Shown piece after piece: positions 6,733-9,998 of a stretch of 9,998 nt of DNA (positions are counted from its first letter, which is position 1; each line of letters begins with the position of its first letter). The DNA is from CAZVIK01 sp964627045 (lineage in GTDB: Bacteria; Acidobacteriota; Terriglobia; Bryobacterales; Bryobacteraceae), in contig CAZVIK010000149.1 in the NCBI GenBank assembly GCA_964627045.1, forward strand, positions 1 through 9,998. The letters run 5' to 3'. The position numbers and the translations under genes are program-made. The notes beneath the pieces were generated by a model. That model ran no database searches. It saw nothing but the letters and a program-made list of their open reading frames with translations, and had not been told where the DNA came from.

Positions 6733-7269
6733 ATGCCCAAGCGATCTCTTCCGCTCGCTCAGGTCTACCGTCTTCTGGAGCCTGGGCCGGTCGTGCTGCT
6801 TTCCACCACCGGCAAGAACGGTTTCAACGTGATGCCGATGTCCTGGCACTTGATGATGGAGTTCACCCCGCCTTTGGTTGGCTGCATCGTCAGCAATCGC
6901 AACTTCTCCTTTGCCGCCCTCAAGTCCACCAAGGAGTGCGTCCTGAACATCCCCACCCGGAAACTGGCGCTTCACGTGGCCGCGTGCGGCAACACCTCGG
7001 GCCGCCGCGTGGACAAGTTCGACGCCTTCAAGCTGACGCCGCTTCCGGCCTCTCAGGTGCGTGCGCCCCTCGTCGCCGAGTGCTACGCCAACCTGGAGTG
7101 CCGCGTCGTGGACACCCGCAACGTCTCGCGCTACTGCTTCTTTGTCCTGGAGGTGGTGAAAGCCTGGATCGACCGGTCCAAAAAGCGCCCCCGCACACTC
7201 CACCACATGGGGCGCGGTTCCTTCATGGTGGCCGGCGATATCCTCAAGCTGCCTTCGCGCGCCAAGTAG
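6733..7269 (+). CDS. Flavin reductase-like domain protein (FMN-binding split barrel)
   Basis: The 178-residue product matches the flavin reductase-like family throughout. It opens with EPGPVVLLSTTGKNGFNVMPMSWHLMMEFTPPLVGCIVSNRN (about residues 16-57), equivalent to the family's GPVVLVTT...NVM..SW......PPLV pattern that forms the FMN pocket. It continues with ECVLNIPT near residue 70 and a conserved strand near LECRVVDT. Family members bind FMN and often reduce flavin with NAD(P)H, or serve as small flavoproteins of unknown partner. No signal peptide is seen, so it is cytoplasmic. It is transcribed away from the cytochrome genes from a shared 81-bp region, which hints at a redox link but does not prove one. 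The electron donor, acceptor and any companion oxygenase are unknown; no oxygenase is nearby. Confidence 0.85.
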   Translation: MPKRSLPLAQVYRLLEPGPVVLLSTTGKNGFNVMPMSWHLMMEFTPPLVGCIVSNRNFSFAALKSTKECVLNIPTRKLALHVAACGNTSGRRVDKFDAFKLTPLPASQVRAPLVAECYANLECRVVDTRNVSRYCFFVLEVVKAWIDRSKKRPRTLHHMGRGSFMVAGDILKLPSRAK

Positions 7270-7352
7270 CCGCCGCCCCGGGCGCGGCCGCGTTCCGCTC
7301 TACCTCCGCCTGCGTCTATTGATAGACTGCACATAGGAACTCATCGCCGACG
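7270..7352 (+). other. Intergenic spacer with short palindrome, upstream of lipoprotein gene
   Basis: The first half is GC-rich without a clear terminator hairpin. TCTATTGATAGA (7315-7326) is a perfect palindrome of two 5-bp arms around TG. TAGACT within it (7323-7328) is a weak -10 match without a -35 partner. AGGA at 7335-7338 is 14 nt before the lipoprotein ATG, too far for a normal ribosome site. The gene may be read from the flavin reductase transcript or from a promoter here. Confidence 0.35.
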
Positions 7353-8375
7353 ATGTCCGCCGCCCGCGCCGCCGCCGTATTGCTGCTCTTGCTGTGTGCG
7401 GGCTGCTCCCGCCAGCAGCGGGAACCGGCCATCGGCGAAGGCTTCGTCGTTCCGGCCACACTCAATCTTCGCGAGGACCTGGGCCCGCGCCAGCCCACGG
7501 TCGGCTCGGCCAAGCATGGCGACCGCGTCGAGATCCTGGCGCGCCGCCGCCGCTTCGCTAAGGTTCGTACTCAGGAGGGCGCGGTCGGCTGGATCGACGG
7601 CGCGCTTCTGTTCACCCCGGAACAGATGGCCGAACTGCGGGCCCTGGGCGAGTTCGCCGCCGCGCTTCCTTCCCAGGGCGCTGCTACGGTCCTTGAGCCC
7701 CTGAACGTCCACACCCATGCCGAGCGCCAGTCGCCCAGTTTCTACCAGGTCCTCCCCGGCGAGCGCGTCGAGGTCGTCGCCCATAAACTCGTCCCACGCT
7801 CCGGAACCGATCTTCCGCCCGACGACTGGAACCTGGTCCGCCGCCCCACCAAGGAGGCCGGGTGGGTCCTGGCCCGCATGCTCTACCTTTCGATTCCCGA
7901 CGAGGTGGCCCAATACGCCGAGGGCCACCGCATCACCTCGTACTTTTCGCTCGGCGAAGTCAATGACGACGGACGCGTCAGGCACAACTGGCTCTGGACC
8001 ACCATCAAGGACGGCCGCCAGCCCTACCAGTTCGACAGCTTCCGCGTCTTCGTCTGGAGCCTTCGCCGGCACCGCTACGAGACCGCCTACATCGAACGCA
8101 ATCTGAAAGGGTACTTCCCCGGCACGGTGGAACCGGGCGCCGTGCCGCGGTTCTCGCTGGTGGTGGAAGACAAAGACGGTACGCGCCTGCGGAAGACCTA
8201 CACGTTCCAGGGATTCCACGTCCGTTTGGTCGCGAAAGCCCCGGCGGAACCTGTGCCGGACCCGCCGGGCGTGTCCGCCGCCCCGGCCGCCGCGACACCG
8301 CCGGCAGCGGGTTCGGTGTGGTCGCGCCTCAGCGGCTGGTTCGCCGGCTTCCGCCGCCGCGTCTCCGGCGATTGA
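7353..8375 (+). CDS. Probable lipoprotein with two bacterial SH3-like domains
   Basis: The 340-residue product begins with a lipoprotein-style signal: MSAARAAA, five leucines, then CAGC with Cys18 as probable lipid site. The residue at -3 is Cys rather than the usual Leu, so the lipobox is not perfect. Residues 33-86 form an SH3b-like unit (TLNLRED...GDRVEILARRRRFAKVR...GAVGWIDGALL). Residues 112-180 form a second, more divergent one (LNVHTHA...LPGERVEVVAH...WNLVRRP...AGWVLARML). From about 185 to 272 there is a further folded region rich in Tyr, Phe and Trp (HRITSYFSLGEV, HNWLWTTIKDG, FRVFVWSLRRHRYETAYIERN) that I cannot name. The tail is Ala/Pro-rich and then basic. SH3b domains usually bind cell-wall or peptide ligands, so a periplasmic envelope role is plausible. 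The ribosome site is weak. The gene converges on rhaB with 16 bp between stops. Confidence 0.75.
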   Translation: MSAARAAAVLLLLLCAGCSRQQREPAIGEGFVVPATLNLREDLGPRQPTVGSAKHGDRVEILARRRRFAKVRTQEGAVGWIDGALLFTPEQMAELRALGEFAAALPSQGAATVLEPLNVHTHAERQSPSFYQVLPGERVEVVAHKLVPRSGTDLPPDDWNLVRRPTKEAGWVLARMLYLSIPDEVAQYAEGHRITSYFSLGEVNDDGRVRHNWLWTTIKDGRQPYQFDSFRVFVWSLRRHRYETAYIERNLKGYFPGTVEPGAVPRFSLVVEDKDGTRLRKTYTFQGFHVRLVAKAPAEPVPDPPGVSAAPAAATPPAAGSVWSRLSGWFAGFRRRVSGD

Positions 8376-8391
8376 CCGCCGCCCACCCCTT

Positions 8392-9855
8392 CTACACCGT
8401 CAGCGCCTGGAACCGCGCGTAGGCTTCGTCCCAACCCGGGCCCGGCTTCGGTTCGATCCGCTTCAAATCCGACGAATTCCGCACCACCGTGCGCGCCTCG
8501 GCCAGCGTCGCCAACTCCCCCGCGCCAATGGCCTGCACCAGCACGTTGCCCGCTGCTGTGGCCTCCGCCGGCCCCGCCACCACCACGCGCCCGGTGGCAT
8601 CGGCCACAAACTGGTTCAGCACCGCGTTGCGCGACCCGCCGCCCACAATGTGAATCACCTTCACCGCGCGGCCCGATACCGCCTCTTGGCCTTCCAGCAC
8701 CTGCCGGTAGCGCAGCGCCAGGCTCTCCAGGATCGCGCGCGCGAACTCGCCGGGCCCGCCGGGGACCTTCTCGCCGTGCGCGCGGCAATACGCCGCAATC
8801 TGGCCGGGCATCTGGCCCGGATGCAGAAACGCGTCGGGATGGATCACCGTCTGGAACGGCGCGGCCGCGGCCGCCATTCGCGCCAGTTCGTCGTAGCTGT
8901 ACTCGCGGCCCGCCAGCGCCCAATCCCGCCGGCACTCCTGGAGCAGCCACAGTCCCGCGATGTTCTTCAGGAACCGCACGCTGCCGCCGAAGCCGATTTC
9001 GTTGGTGACGTTCAGCGCCAGCGCCTCGCGGTTCACCACCGGGGCGTTCAGTTCCAGCCCCATCAAGCTCCAGGTGCCGCTGCTGATGTAGCACCAGTCT
9101 TCGCCTTCGGCCGGTACCGCGGCCACCGCGGCGGCCGTGTCGTGGCTGGCGGTGGCGAACACCGGCGCCGGGCCCGCTCCGGTCTCTTCGGCCACGTGCG
9201 GCAGCAGAGGCCCCAGCCGCGTTCCCGGATATACGATGTCGCCCAAAATCCCCGCCGGGAGCCCGAGCCGGTTCATCAGCCCCAGCGCCCAGCCCTTGCG
9301 GACGGGGTTGTAGAACTGCGTGGTGCTGGCGTCGGTCAACTCGTTTGCCTTCACGCCGGTCAGCCAGTAGCTCAACAGGTCCGGCATCATGAGCAGCCGG
9401 TCGGCGGCCTCCAGTCCCGGCGACCCCGCCAGCTTCATGGCGTAGAGCTGAAACACCGAGTTGAACTGCATGAACTGGGCGCCGGTCTCGGCGAAGATCT
9501 CTTCCTTCGGAACCACGGCGAAGGCTTTCTCCAGGATGCCGTCGTTGCGGCTGTCGCGGTAGTGCATCGGGCTGGCCACCAGCGACCCGTCGCGCCCCAA
9601 CAGTCCGAAGTCCACGCCCCAGGTATCCACCCCGACGCCGTCCAGTTGCAGCTTGCGTTCACGTCCGGCCGCGGCCAGCCCCTGCACCACTTCGTGGAAC
9701 AGCCGGAACACGTCCCAGTAGAGTCCCGCCGGTGTGCGCACCGGCGTGTTGGGGAAGCGGTGCAGTTCCTCCAGGACGAGCTTCCCGTTGTCGAGCGTTC
9801 CGAGAATGGCGCGCCCGCTCTCGGCGCCCAGGTCGATCGCAAGATACCGGCTCAT
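8392..9855 (-). CDS. rhaB: L-rhamnulokinase
   Basis: RhaB phosphorylates L-rhamnulose with ATP to L-rhamnulose-1-phosphate, the second step of phosphorylating L-rhamnose breakdown. The 487 residues equal the usual length. FGGY-kinase landmarks are in order. AIDLGAESGR (6-15) is the first phosphate loop. GVDTWGVDFGLL (75-86) binds sugar. ASHDTAAA (236-243) has the probable catalytic Asp239. SSGTWSLMG (258-266), EIGFGGSVRFLKNIAGLWLLQE (286-307) and the adenosine motif VGGGSRN (404-410) follow. The ESGR and FLKNIxGLWLxQ forms point to rhamnulokinase rather than glycerol or xylulose kinase. The ATG at 9855 is preceded by AGGAAAGGGA with 9-nt spacing. The frame extends 31 codons further upstream, but these precede the conserved start and are likely leader. 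No isomerase or aldolase gene is in view, so its pathway partners must lie to the right or elsewhere. Confidence 0.93.
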   Translation of the reverse strand: MSRYLAIDLGAESGRAILGTLDNGKLVLEELHRFPNTPVRTPAGLYWDVFRLFHEVVQGLAAAGRERKLQLDGVGVDTWGVDFGLLGRDGSLVASPMHYRDSRNDGILEKAFAVVPKEEIFAETGAQFMQFNSVFQLYAMKLAGSPGLEAADRLLMMPDLLSYWLTGVKANELTDASTTQFYNPVRKGWALGLMNRLGLPAGILGDIVYPGTRLGPLLPHVAEETGAGPAPVFATASHDTAAAVAAVPAEGEDWCYISSGTWSLMGLELNAPVVNREALALNVTNEIGFGGSVRFLKNIAGLWLLQECRRDWALAGREYSYDELARMAAAAAPFQTVIHPDAFLHPGQMPGQIAAYCRAHGEKVPGGPGEFARAILESLALRYRQVLEGQEAVSGRAVKVIHIVGGGSRNAVLNQFVADATGRVVVAGPAEATAAGNVLVQAIGAGELATLAEARTVVRNSSDLKRIEPKPGPGWDEAYARFQALTV

Positions 9856-9923
9856 TCGGCAGAGTCCCTTTCCTGCACCGGCCGCGCCGCCCATCCGCCG
9901 CAGCAGCCCGGTGACAGAAGAAC

Positions 9924-9929
9924 ATTGTA
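9924..9929 (-). promoter_or_regulatory. Candidate -10 box of rhaB promoter
   Basis: TACAAT on the minus strand matches five of six bases of the sigma-70 -10 consensus and would give a leader of about 60 nt. No good -35 hexamer stands 16-18 bp upstream, as expected if an activator is needed, though it could also be chance. Confidence 0.4.
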
Positions 9930-9934
9930 GGCCA

Positions 9935-9965
9935 GCGGCGGATTGCATGCCTCCGCGGCGATTGC
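9935..9965 (-). repeat. Direct repeat upstream of rhaB -10 box
   Basis: On the minus strand GCAATCGCCGC (9955-9965) is followed by GCAATCCGCCGC (9935-9946), differing by one inserted C. Their first bases are 19 nt apart, near two helical turns. They occupy the -35 region of the candidate rhaB promoter, the place where an activator or repressor would bind. Confidence 0.45.
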
Positions 9966-9998
9966 GCCTTCCGGCCGCGCGCGCCCCTGCGTGTATCA

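Larger units (their letters stand above)
9856..9998 (-). promoter_or_regulatory. Presumed rhaB leader and control region
   Basis: No gene is recognised in these 143 bp. They hold the rhaB ribosome site (9865-9874) and a good -10 candidate, TACAAT, on the minus strand (9924-9929). A pair of direct repeats lies immediately upstream of it. A gene beginning beyond the right edge cannot be excluded. Confidence 0.5.

Noticed and set aside
6652..7206. N-terminal extension of the monoheme cytochrome by 185 codons
   Set aside because: It is antisense to the flavin reductase gene. The signal peptide begins at 6651 directly after a good ribosome site.
8342..8370. CGCCGG / CCGGCG inverted repeat near the convergent gene ends as a terminator
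   Set aside because: The arms are only 6 bp, the loop is 17 nt, the whole lies inside the lipoprotein coding end and no T-run follows. GC-rich DNA gives many such pairs.
8650..9930. 426-codon plus-strand open frame opposite rhaB
   Set aside because: His/Arg/Gln-rich shadow of rhamnulokinase, whose own frame shows every family motif.
1..9998. Defence system, mobile element, CRISPR or RNA gene
   Set aside because: No transposase, integrase, nuclease, repeat-spacer pattern, tRNA-like cloverleaf or rRNA segment was seen. All gaps between genes are under 150 bp.

Overview
This window is GC-rich bacterial chromosome: coding strands are full of GCC, GCG and CTG codons, and long spurious open frames lie opposite almost every gene. 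It holds nine protein-coding genes, all intact except one cut by the left edge. I see no RNA gene, insertion sequence, phage gene, CRISPR array or origin. The mix of a pentaheme c554-like cytochrome, a periplasmic cytochrome fused to a barrel-like domain, rhamnose catabolism and housekeeping genes would fit an Acidobacteriota (Solibacteres/Bryobacter-like) genome. That is an impression from protein style, not a proven placement.

Layout. Six minus-strand genes run from 6651 down to the left edge. First come two cytochromes: a monoheme cytochrome with a C-terminal barrel-like region (5539-6651), then a pentaheme cytochrome (3924-5537), 1 bp apart. After a 78-bp gap come coaD (3351-3845), a class I/II aminotransferase (2154-3344), a short manA-type mannose-6-phosphate isomerase (1339-2157) and a GT39-like membrane glycosyltransferase (1-1342, 3' end outside). 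The last three are joined by 4-bp start/stop overlaps, and coaD ends 6 bp before the aminotransferase. On the plus strand, a flavin-reductase-family protein (6733-7269) diverges from the cytochromes across 81 bp. It is followed by a probable SH3-domain lipoprotein (7353-8375). The lipoprotein converges, 16 bp apart, on rhamnulokinase rhaB (8392-9855, minus). The last 143 bp appear to be the rhaB leader and control region.

How the genes may work together. The cytochrome pair looks like an exported redox module. The monoheme protein joins a periplasmic heme domain to a region with the strand pattern of an outer-membrane barrel, and the pentaheme protein could exchange electrons with it. ManA interconverts fructose-6-P and mannose-6-P and could feed sugar-nucleotide and lipid-linked mannose supply; its overlap with a GT39-like enzyme suggests surface or protein glycan synthesis. 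coaD (CoA synthesis) and the aminotransferase are housekeeping. RhaB belongs to L-rhamnose breakdown, but the rest of that pathway is not in view.

The observation most worth following is the cytochrome-barrel fusion next to the pentaheme cytochrome, which resembles in architecture, though not in detail, the fused cytochrome-porins used for electron transfer across the outer membrane.
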